This document shows positions 55,799 to 64,000 of a stretch of DNA of 64,000 nt, in pieces (position 1 is the stretch's first letter; each line of letters opens with the position of its first letter). This DNA is from SG8-41 sp964521405 (GTDB taxonomy: Bacteria; Pseudomonadota; Gammaproteobacteria; Burkholderiales; SG8-41). Position numbers and translations under genes: made by a program. A model generated the notes under the pieces. The model searched no databases and was not told the origin of the DNA. It saw only the letters and a list, made by a program, of their open reading frames with translations. The DNA is taken from assembly GCA_964521405.1 (NCBI GenBank), contig CAZFRR010000002.1, positions 12,545-76,544 of the forward strand, read 5' to 3'.

Positions 55799-56956
55799 AT
55801 GTTCGTGACACCGCTCTACAAGCTGATGGCTGAGAAGCAGGCTTCGGACCTGTTTTTCACCGCCGGGGCGCCGATCCAGATCAAGATCAACGGCGTGGTC
55901 ATGCCGATCAACAGCCAGCTCCTCGACGCCGAGCAGTGCAAGAAGATCTGCTACGAGCTGATGAACGAGGCGCAGATCAAGGAATTCGAATCCACCCACG
56001 AGATGAACTTCGCGCAGATCGCGGGCGAACTCGGCAACTTCCGCATCAACATCTTCCACCAGAAGAACACGGTGGCAATGGTGATCCGCTTCGTCAAGCC
56101 CGACGTGCCCGCGTTGGAAACCCTGGGTTTGCCGCTGATCCTGAAGGACGTGATCATGGAAAAGATGGGGCTGGTGCTGGTGGTGGGCTCGACCGGCTCG
56201 GGCAAGTCCACCACCATGGCTTCCATGATCGATTACCGCAACACCCACAGGTCCGGCCACATCCTCACCATCGAGGACCCGGTGGAGTTCGCCTTCAAGC
56301 ACAAGAAATCGATCGTCAACCAGCGCGAAGTGCGCGTCGACACTCAAAGCTACGCGAACGCTCTGACCAGCGCGATGCGCGAGGCGCCGGATCTCATCAT
56401 GATCGGCGAGATCCGCGACCAGCCGACGCTGCAGAACTGCCTCCTGTTCGCGCAGACCGGGCACCTGTGCCTGTCCACGCTCCACGCCAACAACAGCTAC
56501 AACGCGTTGAACCGCATCATCAATTTCTTTCCGCGCGAGTCGCGCGATTCGCTGCTGGCCGATCTTTCGATTGCACTGCGCGCCGTCATCTCCCAGCGCC
56601 TGATACGCACCGCGGACGGCAAGCGCATACCGGCCGTGGAAGTGCTGCTGAACACCAAACACATCCAGGACCTGATCATGAAAGGCGACATCAGCCTGAT
56701 CAAGGACGCGCTGGAACAGAGCCTCTCGCCCGGGTCGCAGTCTTTCGAGCAGGCGTTGTTCTATCACATCAACAGCGGAAGAGTGTCGGTCGACGAAGCG
56801 ATGGCGCACTCGGATTCGCCCACCAACCTGCACTGGCTCCTCAACAACGCCCCGAAGTCCACCGGCGCGCCGGCGTTCTCGAGCCAGTCCCCGGACGCCC
56901 CCAAGCAGCCCAACGACATCACCAGCATCAAGCTGAATCTCGACGCACTGGGATAA
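55799..56956 (+). CDS. pilU: Twitching motility ATPase PilU
   Basis: PilU is a PilT-type hexameric ATPase that assists type IV pilus retraction. The 385-residue product has Walker A GSTGSGKST (residues 130-138), the Asp box and Walker B region TIEDPVEF and DLIMIGEIRD, and the His box TGHLCLSTLHAN. The tail after residue 350 is Ser/Pro/Asn-rich as in PilU. ATG 55799 is fixed by AAGGGAG eight bases upstream. pilT is not adjacent; in many relatives pilT and pilU are neighbours, so pilU stands alone here. Confidence 0.92.
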   Translation: MFVTPLYKLMAEKQASDLFFTAGAPIQIKINGVVMPINSQLLDAEQCKKICYELMNEAQIKEFESTHEMNFAQIAGELGNFRINIFHQKNTVAMVIRFVKPDVPALETLGLPLILKDVIMEKMGLVLVVGSTGSGKSTTMASMIDYRNTHRSGHILTIEDPVEFAFKHKKSIVNQREVRVDTQSYANALTSAMREAPDLIMIGEIRDQPTLQNCLLFAQTGHLCLSTLHANNSYNALNRIINFFPRESRDSLLADLSIALRAVISQRLIRTADGKRIPAVEVLLNTKHIQDLIMKGDISLIKDALEQSLSPGSQSFEQALFYHINSGRVSVDEAMAHSDSPTNLHWLLNNAPKSTGAPAFSSQSPDAPKQPNDITSIKLNLDALG

Positions 56957-56960
56957 CCCA

Positions 56961-57058
56961 GTGATGAGTGTTGAGTGATGAGTGTTGAGTGCTTAGTATT
57001 GAGTTCAACGTCAGGTCGCATTTAACTCAAAATTCAAAACTCAAAACTCAAAACTGCC
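56961..57058. repeat. Inverted heptad repeat G (pilU-prmB)
   Basis: Left arm 56961-57009 is GTGATGA, GTGTTGA, GTGATGA, GTGTTGA, GTGCTTA, GTATTGA, GTTCAAC. The right arm 57024-57058 is AACTCAA, AATTCAA, AACTCAA, AACTCAA, AACTGCC, whose reverse complement is GTTTTGA-like. It starts four bases after the pilU stop and ends 28 bases before the prmB ATG. The prmB reading frame stays open through the right arm. Confidence 0.87.
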
Positions 57059-57085
57059 GCAAGCCGCTGGACTGTCAGCGGCTTG

Positions 57086-57934
57086 ATGCGTTTCGGCGCC
57101 CGCCGCTTGCGCGCGGCGCGCCTCGCTCACGGCCACGGCACGCAAAATGCGCGCGATGAGGCGGCTTACCTGACCTTGCACGCGCTCGGGCTGCCGCTCG
57201 AGTCGGCGGCAGGCACCCTGGATCGGGCCGTCAGCTCGCCGGCAGCGCGGCGCGTGCTGAAGCTTTTCGAAACCCGCATCGAGAGCGGCAAGCCGGCCGC
57301 CTACCTGACACGGGAGGCCTGGCTCGGCGGCTTTCGTTTCTACGTGGACGAGCGCGCCATCGTCCCGCGCTCGCATATCGCCGGGTTGGTTCTCGACCGC
57401 CTCGCGCCCTGGATTGCCGCTGCCGGGAGTATCAGGACAGCGCTCGATCTCTGCACGGGGTCCGGCTGCCTCGCCATCCTGCTGGCGCGCGCCTTTCCCC
57501 GCGCGAAGATCGATGCCGCCGACCTGTCGCCCGCGGCGCTGGCCGTCGCCCGGTTGAATGTCGGTCACTACCGGATGCGCGCCCGCATCCGCCTGATCCC
57601 ATCCGATCTGTTTTCAGCGCTGGGCGGAAAACAATACGACCTCATCGTCTGCAACCCGCCCTATGTCACCGCCGCCGCCATGCGCCGCCTGCCGCGCGAG
57701 TACCGCCACGAACCCCGCCTGGCGCTGGCGGGAGGCAGAGACGGCCTTGACGCCGTGCGCGCGATCCTGTTGCAGGCGGCGGACTACCTCAAGCCGGGAG
57801 GAACGCTGGTGATGGAGGTCGGCAGCGGGCGGGCGCGTGTCGAGCGCGCCTTTCCGCGGGTGGAGTTCACCTGGGTCGAGACCCCGGGTGGCGGCGACGT
57901 GCTGATCGCGCCGCGGGACGAACTTCCGCACTAG
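57086..57934 (+). CDS. prmB: Ribosomal protein L3 glutamine methyltransferase PrmB (N-terminus short)
   Basis: PrmB N5-methylates a glutamine of ribosomal protein L3. The 282-residue product shows LAHGHGTQNARDEA near the N-terminus, FYVDERAIVPRSHI, the SAM-binding ALDLCTGSGCLAILLARAFP, and the HemK-type active site NPPYVT. E. coli PrmB has about 20 more residues before GHGT. Here an in-frame TTG (57083) and ATG (57086) are the only ordinary starts, no Shine-Dalgarno is visible, and heptad array G lies just upstream. The 5' end may have been remodelled by the repeat. The 3' end overlaps rluB by 68 bases. Confidence 0.9.
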   Translation: MRFGARRLRAARLAHGHGTQNARDEAAYLTLHALGLPLESAAGTLDRAVSSPAARRVLKLFETRIESGKPAAYLTREAWLGGFRFYVDERAIVPRSHIAGLVLDRLAPWIAAAGSIRTALDLCTGSGCLAILLARAFPRAKIDAADLSPAALAVARLNVGHYRMRARIRLIPSDLFSALGGKQYDLIVCNPPYVTAAAMRRLPREYRHEPRLALAGGRDGLDAVRAILLQAADYLKPGGTLVMEVGSGRARVERAFPRVEFTWVETPGGGDVLIAPRDELPH

Positions 57935-58706
57935 GTGCTGCCAGCCCCAGCGACGCCAGCAGCTGCCGCACCTCCGGGCGCGGCACTTCGACGTATTGCC
58001 CGCGCCTCAGGTTGCGCGGCAGGCTCACGCTGCCAAAGCGCACGCGCATCAGACGGCTCACCCGCAGGTGCAGCGCCTCGAACAGCCGGCGCACCTCGCG
58101 ATTGCGTCCCTCGCGGATGACGATGTGGTACCAGTGATTGGCGCCCTCGCCGCCCCGGTCGTGAACGGCCACGCAACGGGCCATGCCGTCGTCGAGCCGC
58201 AGCCCGGACAGGAGCTTTTCCTGCTGCTCCGGGGAAATCCTGCCCAGCACGCGCACCGCGTACTCGCGTTCTATCTCGTAGCGCGGATGCATCATGCGGT
58301 TGGCCAGTTCGCCCGAAGTGGTGAGTATCAGCAGCCCGCTGGTGTTGAAGTCGAGGCGGCCCACCGCCAGCCATTTCGCGCCGCGCGCCGGCGGCAGCCG
58401 GTCGAAGACGCTGGCGCGCCTGCCGGGGTCATCGCGGCTGACGATTTCACCCTCGGGCTTGTAATAGAGCAGCACCCGCGGCGGAGTCAGGTCCGCGGCA
58501 CGGTTGAGGGCGCGACCGTTGATCTCGATTAAGTCGGCTGGGCCGACGCGCGCGCCTATGGTCGCCGGCGCGCCGTTGACCGTCACGCGGCCGGCGCGCA
58601 CCAGCTCTTCCATGTCGCGGCGCGATCCCAGCCCGGATTGCGCCAGTGCCTTTTGCAGCTTGTACGTCCCGCTTTGCGGCGGCACGGGCGGTTCATGCTT
58701 TTTCAT
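57867..58706 (-). CDS. rluB: 23S rRNA pseudouridine synthase RluB
   Basis: RluB isomerises a uridine of 23S rRNA helix 80. The 279-residue protein has an N-terminal S4-like RNA-binding domain (LQKALAQSGLGSRRDMEELV, about residues 17-75) and the catalytic domain with VGRLDFNTSGLLILTT, whose Asp is the nucleophile, and REGRNREVRRLFEAL. The last residues (RPAARSARRRHPGSRPR) are basic and encoded antisense to prmB, with which the gene overlaps convergently. ATG 58706 lies 10 bases after recR. RluE/RluF-type relatives cannot be fully excluded. Confidence 0.9.
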   Translation of the reverse strand: MKKHEPPVPPQSGTYKLQKALAQSGLGSRRDMEELVRAGRVTVNGAPATIGARVGPADLIEINGRALNRAADLTPPRVLLYYKPEGEIVSRDDPGRRASVFDRLPPARGAKWLAVGRLDFNTSGLLILTTSGELANRMMHPRYEIEREYAVRVLGRISPEQQEKLLSGLRLDDGMARCVAVHDRGGEGANHWYHIVIREGRNREVRRLFEALHLRVSRLMRVRFGSVSLPRNLRRGQYVEVPRPEVRQLLASLGLAAPSAEVRPAARSARRRHPGSRPR

Positions 58707-58716
58707 GGGATGGATG

Positions 58717-59313
58717 TCATGCCTCGCGCCGCTCCAGCACGGCCTGCGCCAGCGTCCCGCTGTCCACGTGCTCGAGCTCGCCGCCCACCGGCAGCCCGCG
58801 CGCGATGCGCGTCACCTTCAGGCCGCGGGCGCGCAGCGCCTCTCCTATGTAATGCGCGGTGGCCTCCCCCTCCACGGTGAAGTTGGTGGCGAGGATCACC
58901 TCGCGCACCGTGCCATCGGCGGCGCGGCGGATCAGCCGGTCGAGATGAATTTCCTTGGGCCCGATGCCATCGAGGGGCGATAGCACTCCCATCAACACGA
59001 AATACCGGCCCTGGTAGCACTGCGCCTGCTCCATCATGAGAAGATCGCCCGGCGCCTCCACGACGCACAACGAGGCCGAATCCCGCCGGGGCGAGCTGCA
59101 CAGGCCGCACACGGGATCCTCGGCGTAGTTGTTGCACTTTTCGCAATGACGAACCCTGGCCAGCGCCTGGCTCAACGCCGCGGCGAGCCGCGTTGCGCCC
59201 GGCGGGTCGCGCTGCAGCAGGTGATAAGCCATGCGCTGGGACGACTTGGGCCCGACGCCCGGCAAACAGCGCAAGGCGGAAATAAGCTCTTCTAAACTGG
59301 ATGATGTTTTCAC
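58717..59313 (-). CDS. recR: Recombination protein RecR
   Basis: RecR forms a ring clamp that works with RecO (gene at 381-1109) in gap repair. The 198-residue protein has the helix-hairpin-helix LRCLPGVGPKSSQRMAYHLL, a four-cysteine zinc finger (CEKCNNYAEDPVCGLC), and the Toprim domain with VVEAPGDLLMMEQ and VILATNFTVEGEATAHYI. GTG 59313 gives the family start (KTSSSLEELISALRC). A TTG further upstream would read through heptad array H. The gene follows ybaB, as in most proteobacteria. Confidence 0.95.
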   Translation of the reverse strand: MKTSSSLEELISALRCLPGVGPKSSQRMAYHLLQRDPPGATRLAAALSQALARVRHCEKCNNYAEDPVCGLCSSPRRDSASLCVVEAPGDLLMMEQAQCYQGRYFVLMGVLSPLDGIGPKEIHLDRLIRRAADGTVREVILATNFTVEGEATAHYIGEALRARGLKVTRIARGLPVGGELEHVDSGTLAQAVLERREA

Positions 59314-59326
59314 AACGCCTTGCGCT

Positions 59327-59421
59327 GTTCCGGGTTTCGGGTTCAAGGTTCAAGGTTCAAGGTTGTCAGCAGCGAGCTGCCGCTAGCGATTTTGAACTCG
59401 GAACATTGAACTCGGAACCGG
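59327..59421. repeat. Inverted heptad repeat H (ybaB-recR)
   Basis: Left arm 59327-59368 is GTTCCGG, GTTTCGG, GTTCAAG, GTTCAAG, GTTCAAG, GTTGTCA. The right arm 59394-59421 is GAACTCG, GAACATT, GAACTCG, GAACCGG. It begins one base after the ybaB stop and ends 13 bases before the recR GTG. It uses the GTTCNNN word also seen in arrays C and E, tens of kilobases away. Confidence 0.87.
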
Positions 59422-59422
59422 C

Positions 59423-59746
59423 CTAAAACGGAAGTTTTAAGCCCGGCGGCAGGGGCAGCCCCGCGGTCGCGGCGGCCATTTTCTCCTGCGTCGTTGCCTC
59501 GATTTTCCGCACCGCATCGTTGACCGCGGCGGCAACGAGATCTTCCAGCATGTCCCGGTCTTCCGCGAGCAGCTTGGGATCGATGGCGACGCGCTTCACC
59601 TCGTGGCGGCCGGTCATCACCACCTTGATGAGGCCCGAGCCCGCCTGGCCTTCGATTTCCATCACGGCCAGCTGCTCCTGCAGCTTCTTCATGTTGTCCT
59701 GCATGAGCTGCGCCTGCTTCATCAGGTTGCCGATTCCGCCCTTCAT
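59423..59746 (-). CDS. ybaB: Nucleoid-associated protein YbaB/EbfC
   Basis: A small dimeric DNA-binding protein encoded between dnaX and recR. The 107-residue product begins MKGGIGNLMKQAQLMQDNMK, then has AVMEIEGQAGSGLIKVVMTGRHEVKRV and DMLEDLVAAAVNDAVRKIE, the family pattern, and ends GLPLPPGLKLPF. ATG 59746 has GGGAG upstream; a TTG at 59764 would add six residues. The dnaX-ybaB-recR order is conserved. Confidence 0.95.
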   Translation of the reverse strand: MKGGIGNLMKQAQLMQDNMKKLQEQLAVMEIEGQAGSGLIKVVMTGRHEVKRVAIDPKLLAEDRDMLEDLVAAAVNDAVRKIEATTQEKMAAATAGLPLPPGLKLPF

Positions 59747-59764
59747 TCCCGCTCTCCCATTCAA

Positions 59765-61324
59765 TCACTGCGCCGGCTTGATCGAGGATCCCACGATGCG
59801 CGCATCGAAATTATCCACCAGCTCGCGCACGAAAGGATCCTGCTCGATGGCGGCGATGGCCTGCGCCTGCCGCTGCTGCTTGTCCCGGTCGGCGATCGCA
59901 GCCGGCGAGCCGCCGGCAGCGCCGGCGACCTGGATGGAAAGCCGCAGCGGCGCGCCGAAATGCTGCTCCAGCGCCGACTTCAAGCGCTCCTGGAACGGCC
60001 CGTTGAGCAGCCGTTGATGGGCCTCGCCTATCTTCAATTCAATGCGCGATTCCCCTCGCCCGACCAGCTCGCAATTTCTTGCGAGCTCGAGTGTCATGGC
60101 CGTGAGCCCCAGCTGATCGACCAGCTCCGGCCAGGCGATGTCACCGGGGTTTTTTTTTGATACGAGGGCCGGTGGCGGCGGTGTCGCTGCTGCTGCCTGC
60201 CTGGGGGCTGCCGGTCGCGGCGCCGGCGCCGCGATGCCCTCCACTCCCGGGACGAAGGCAAGCATCCTCAAAAGCGTCATCGCGAAACCCGCGCGCTCAT
60301 CGGGCGCCAGCCCGAGGTCGCCGCGGCCCTGTATCGCAATCTGGTAGTAGAGCTGCAGGTCTTCGGGCGAAAAAAGCGGAGCGAGCCCGTCGATCGCGGC
60401 GCGATCAGGATCATCCTCGGCGAAGGCGTCCGGCACCGTTTGCGCGAGCGACAGCCGGTGCGTGAGCGACGCCAGGTCCTGCAGCGCGGATTCGAAGGAC
60501 AGGCTCAGGGCTTCCATGCGCCCGGCTTCCGCCATCAGGGCGGCGCCGTCCCGTTTCGCCAGCGCCCCCAGGATCGAGTAAAGATGATCGCGCCCGACCA
60601 CGCCCAGCATGGCGCGCACCGATTCCTGTATGACGCTGCCCCCGCCATGGGCGATCGCCTGGTCGAGGAGCGACAGCGCATCGCGCAGGCTGCCCTGGGC
60701 CGCGTGCGCGAGCAGCAGCAAGGCCGGGGGCTCAAAGCGGATGCCCTCGACTTCCAGCACGTGCTGCAGCCGGCCGCGGATCTGCTGCTGCGGTATTTGC
60801 TTGAGATTGAACTGCAGGCAGCGCGACAGCACCGTCACCGGGATCTTCTGCGGTTCGGTGGTGGCCAGTATGAACTTGACGTGCTGCGGCGGCTCTTCCA
60901 GCGTTTTTAACATCGCGTTGAACGCGTTGCGAGACAGCATGTGCACTTCGTCGATGATGTAGACCTTGTAGCGCCCGGCGGTGGGGGCGTAGAGCGCGTT
61001 GTCCAGGAGCTCCCGCATGTTGTCCACCTGGGTGTTGGAGGCGGCATCGAGCTCGATCAGGTCGACAAAGCGGCCCACATCGATCTCCGTGCACGCGGAG
61101 CAGCGCCCGCAGGGGGTCGCGGTGACACCGGTCTCGCAGTTCAATGCCTTCGCGATGATGCGCGCAAGCGTGGTCTTACCGACGCCGCGCGTCCCGGTGA
61201 AGAGATAGGCGTGGTGCAGCCGCTGCTGCGTCAACGCGTTTTCCAGCGCGCGCACCACGTGCTCCTGCCCGACCAGCTCGGCAAAAGTGCGGGGGCGCCA
61301 TTTACGGGCAAGAACTTGAGTCAC
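59765..61324 (-). CDS. dnaX: DNA polymerase III subunit gamma/tau
   Basis: DnaX is the ATPase core of the clamp loader; its long form also couples polymerases and helicase. The 519-residue protein has Walker A GTRGVGKTT (residues 44-52), a zinc module (CGRCSAC with an upstream Cys), Walker B VYIIDEVHML, the sensor LATTEPQKIP, and a Pro/Ala-rich linker (about 355-392) before a C-terminal tau-like domain. At residues 389-392 the codons for SKKN contain nine consecutive A residues. A one-base slip to the -1 frame reads three more codons and stops, giving a gamma-like form of about 394 residues. Start is GTG 61324, with no clear Shine-Dalgarno. Confidence 0.96.
   Translation of the reverse strand: MTQVLARKWRPRTFAELVGQEHVVRALENALTQQRLHHAYLFTGTRGVGKTTLARIIAKALNCETGVTATPCGRCSACTEIDVGRFVDLIELDAASNTQVDNMRELLDNALYAPTAGRYKVYIIDEVHMLSRNAFNAMLKTLEEPPQHVKFILATTEPQKIPVTVLSRCLQFNLKQIPQQQIRGRLQHVLEVEGIRFEPPALLLLAHAAQGSLRDALSLLDQAIAHGGGSVIQESVRAMLGVVGRDHLYSILGALAKRDGAALMAEAGRMEALSLSFESALQDLASLTHRLSLAQTVPDAFAEDDPDRAAIDGLAPLFSPEDLQLYYQIAIQGRGDLGLAPDERAGFAMTLLRMLAFVPGVEGIAAPAPRPAAPRQAAAATPPPPALVSKKNPGDIAWPELVDQLGLTAMTLELARNCELVGRGESRIELKIGEAHQRLLNGPFQERLKSALEQHFGAPLRLSIQVAGAAGGSPAAIADRDKQQRQAQAIAAIEQDPFVRELVDNFDARIVGSSIKPAQ
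60150..60158 (-). promoter_or_regulatory. A9 slippery run in dnaX
   Basis: Nine consecutive A residues in the dnaX mRNA spanning codons 389-392 (AAA AAA AAC with a preceding A). In the -1 frame the next codons are CCC, CGG and TGA. Thermus dnaX uses an A9 run for transcriptional slippage to make gamma and tau, and E. coli uses an A-rich ribosomal frameshift, so a programmed event is plausible here. Confidence 0.6.
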
Positions 61325-61335
61325 GGGGGAGAAAC

Positions 61336-61398
61336 GGTGAGCGGTGACGAGTGAGCGGTATTCTACAACCGGGCCGGCTGCCGTTCACCGCTTTTTTT
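61336..61398 (+). repeat. Inverted heptad repeat I, plus-strand terminator-like (dnaX-pagL)
   Basis: Left arm 61336-61356 is GGTGAGC, GGTGACG, AGTGAGC. The right arm (61383-61391) is GTTCACCGC, its reverse complement, followed on the plus strand by seven T residues (61392-61398). It lies between the dnaX start and the pagL stop codon, which falls in the T-run. On the plus strand it has the form of an intrinsic terminator, though no plus-strand gene precedes it. It is the shortest and most decayed member of the heptad family. Confidence 0.6.
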
Positions 61399-61937
61399 AT
61401 TCCCGGAAATGATACTGGAGCCTGACCTGGTGAAATTCAATGCCGTCGTTGGGGCCCTTGATGTTGCCGTTGGAGAAGTGTTGAAAGCGATAGCCCAGAT
61501 CCCAGGCGTCACGGGTTCCGAAGCGGTAGCCCAAGCCAAGGTGTTCGGCAAACTGGAACTGGCTGCCGAAGCGCTTGTCGCCGATTCGCTGTCCTGGACA
61601 GCAGGTGGAATCCGACCGCCGCCTCGAAGTAAGGTCCCGCCAGGCGGTTTCTCTGCAGCCGGAACACCGGGGTCAGGCCGATTTCGGCAATGCGGCCGTT
61701 TTGCCCGGGCTGTGCATCATGCCACCAGTAACCCAGTTCCAGGTCCCAATAACCGCCGACATGCCACCCGGCACCCTGGAACCAGCGCTTGCCCCAGTCC
61801 CACTGGACGGAGATCCTCCCCAGGTCGATGCCCTCGCTGCCACCGACCTCGGTCGCGATCCCATCCACTGCAGCGGCCGGCAAGCCTGACAGGCACAAGA
61901 GACCTGCCACCACCCCCGCCGCCAGTGTTTTTTTCAT
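61397..61937 (-). pseudogene. pagL: Lipid A 3-O-deacylase PagL-like, frameshifted
   Basis: Two frames together encode an outer-membrane lipid A deacylase of about 179 residues. The first (from ATG 61937) has a signal peptide (ending near GLPAAAVDG) and beta-barrel strands up to EAAVGFHLLS. After a one-base shift near 61590-61600 the second frame reads QRIGDKRFGSQFQFAEHLG and goes on to the PagL catalytic segment QHFSNGNIKGPNDGIEFHQV (His, Ser and Glu), ending at TAA 61397. The span of 541 bases is one more than a multiple of three, consistent with a single inserted base. It may be a true pseudogene, a phase-variable gene or a sequencing error. Confidence 0.8.
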
Positions 61938-61991
61938 TTTTCTTATTTTTTGGCGCGAGCCCCTCGCGCCAGCTGCCAGCCAACAAAGGGT

Positions 61992-62087
61992 GGCGAGCCT
62001 TACCCCCGGCACTTGCAAGAAATAGCGGTGGCTGCTTCCTTCCGGACCTGACCAGGTTCACTACCGTGCAATGCGGGGAGGCCCGCC
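61992..62087 (-). ncRNA. ffs: Signal recognition particle 4.5S RNA
   Basis: The minus strand contains the conserved apical element CAGGTCCGGAAGGAAGCAGC, the Ffh-binding GGAA tetraloop region of SRP RNA. The ends pair: GGCGGGCC at the 5' end with GGCTCGCC at the 3' end (one G-U). The 96-base length fits bacterial 4.5S RNA. It guides nascent membrane proteins to the translocon with Ffh and FtsY. Location just upstream of dnaX is common in beta- and gammaproteobacteria. Ends are accurate to a few bases. Confidence 0.93.
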
Positions 62088-62095
62088 GTCGGAGA

Positions 62096-62101
62096 ATTGT
62101 A
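62096..62101 (-). promoter_or_regulatory. -10 box of the 4.5S RNA promoter
   Basis: TACAAT on the minus strand lies eight bases before the predicted RNA 5' end, with a CTCCGAC discriminator. No strong -35 box is visible at 16-18 bases. For the divergent acs gene, TTGACG at 62126-62131 is a possible -35 on the plus strand. Confidence 0.45.
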
Positions 62102-62260
62102 AGCATTATTGCCCGGCACGGCCACTTGACGTGGATTCCACTAGAATCTTTACAAGCACACTGTTTAGTGCTTCCATTCGGCTGAAAATGGGGTGCGGAG
62201 CTGGCCCCTGCCCGAGTTTCAAATTCCCGGCACTGACCGTTACTGCAAGCGGAGGAATGC

Positions 62261-64000
<1,740 letters not shown>

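Noticed and set aside
54887..56833. 648-codon minus-strand ORF across dapD and pilU
   Set aside because: Antisense to two genes with intact motifs and their own ribosome-binding sites.
60150..60158. T-run as a plus-strand terminator
   Set aside because: No hairpin precedes it on the plus strand, and it lies inside dnaX, where the A9 on the coding strand is better explained as a slippery site.
61938..62018. N-terminal extension of the pagL ORF
   Set aside because: The extra 27 codons run into the conserved 3' end of the 4.5S RNA gene. ATG 61937 gives a normal signal peptide.

Overview
The window is a dense, high-G+C chromosomal segment of a betaproteobacterium. Gene content and order point to the Burkholderiales/Nitrosomonadales side of the class; no species can be named from the sequence alone. 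Nearly all genes are housekeeping and lie in blocks conserved across betaproteobacteria. There are no tRNAs, no rRNAs, no CRISPR array, no complete insertion sequence, and no gene-free stretch longer than about 300 bases. The longest gaps are 40726-41005 (rpsB/map divergent promoters) and 16410-16577.

Layout. 1-9639 (minus) is the sigma-E/envelope-stress and ribosome-maturation block: rpoE, rseA, rseB, degP-type protease, glutaredoxin, lepA, lepB, DUF4845, rnc, era, recO, pdxJ (cut by the left edge). 9779-16409 is accessory: a fused osmoprotectant-type binding protein/permease, a class III aminotransferase, and a 1176-residue flavoprotein resembling a fusion of both NfnAB/SudAB subunits. A 48-residue membrane ORF follows (16578-16724). 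16812-24561 (minus) holds ppsA, pyrG, kdsA, eno, ftsB, folD, with ppsR divergent from ppsA. 25562-40725 (minus) is the long rpsB-tsf-pyrH-frr-uppS-cdsA-dxr-rseP-bamA-skp-lpxD-fabZ-lpxA-lpxB-rnhB-rRNA-methyltransferase run, linking translation, isoprenoid/phospholipid synthesis, outer-membrane protein assembly and lipid A synthesis. map-glnD is divergent from rpsB. 44535-53096 (minus) carries smc, zipA, ligA, hpt, mtnP, def. 53201-57934 (plus) has queF, dapC, dapD, pilU, prmB. 57867-62087 (minus) has the 4.5S RNA gene, a frameshifted pagL-like gene, dnaX, ybaB, recR and rluB. An acetyl-CoA synthetase gene runs off the right edge.

The most striking non-coding signal is a family of nine short inverted repeats, each built from tandem 7-base words (8-base in one case). 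Each lies at or within a few bases of a stop codon: after the aminotransferase/flavoprotein pair, eno, ppsA, ppsR/methyltransferase, glnD/def, hpt, pilU, ybaB and pagL. The word differs between loci (GTTCNNN, GTRATGN, GTGAATG-like, GNGATAC, GTNTTGA, GGTGANN), but the period, the two-arm inverted design and the 3'-end position are shared. Several arrays supply the stop codon and last codons of a gene, and three abut the start of the next gene where no Shine-Dalgarno sequence is visible. I know no named family for them.

Other points of note: an A9 slippery run in dnaX with a stop two codons later in the -1 frame; a pagL-like gene broken by a single-base frameshift ahead of intact catalytic residues; a hairpin between the Shine-Dalgarno sequence and start codon of lepA; and several TTG starts (skp, smc, hpt, the Nfn-like flavoprotein).
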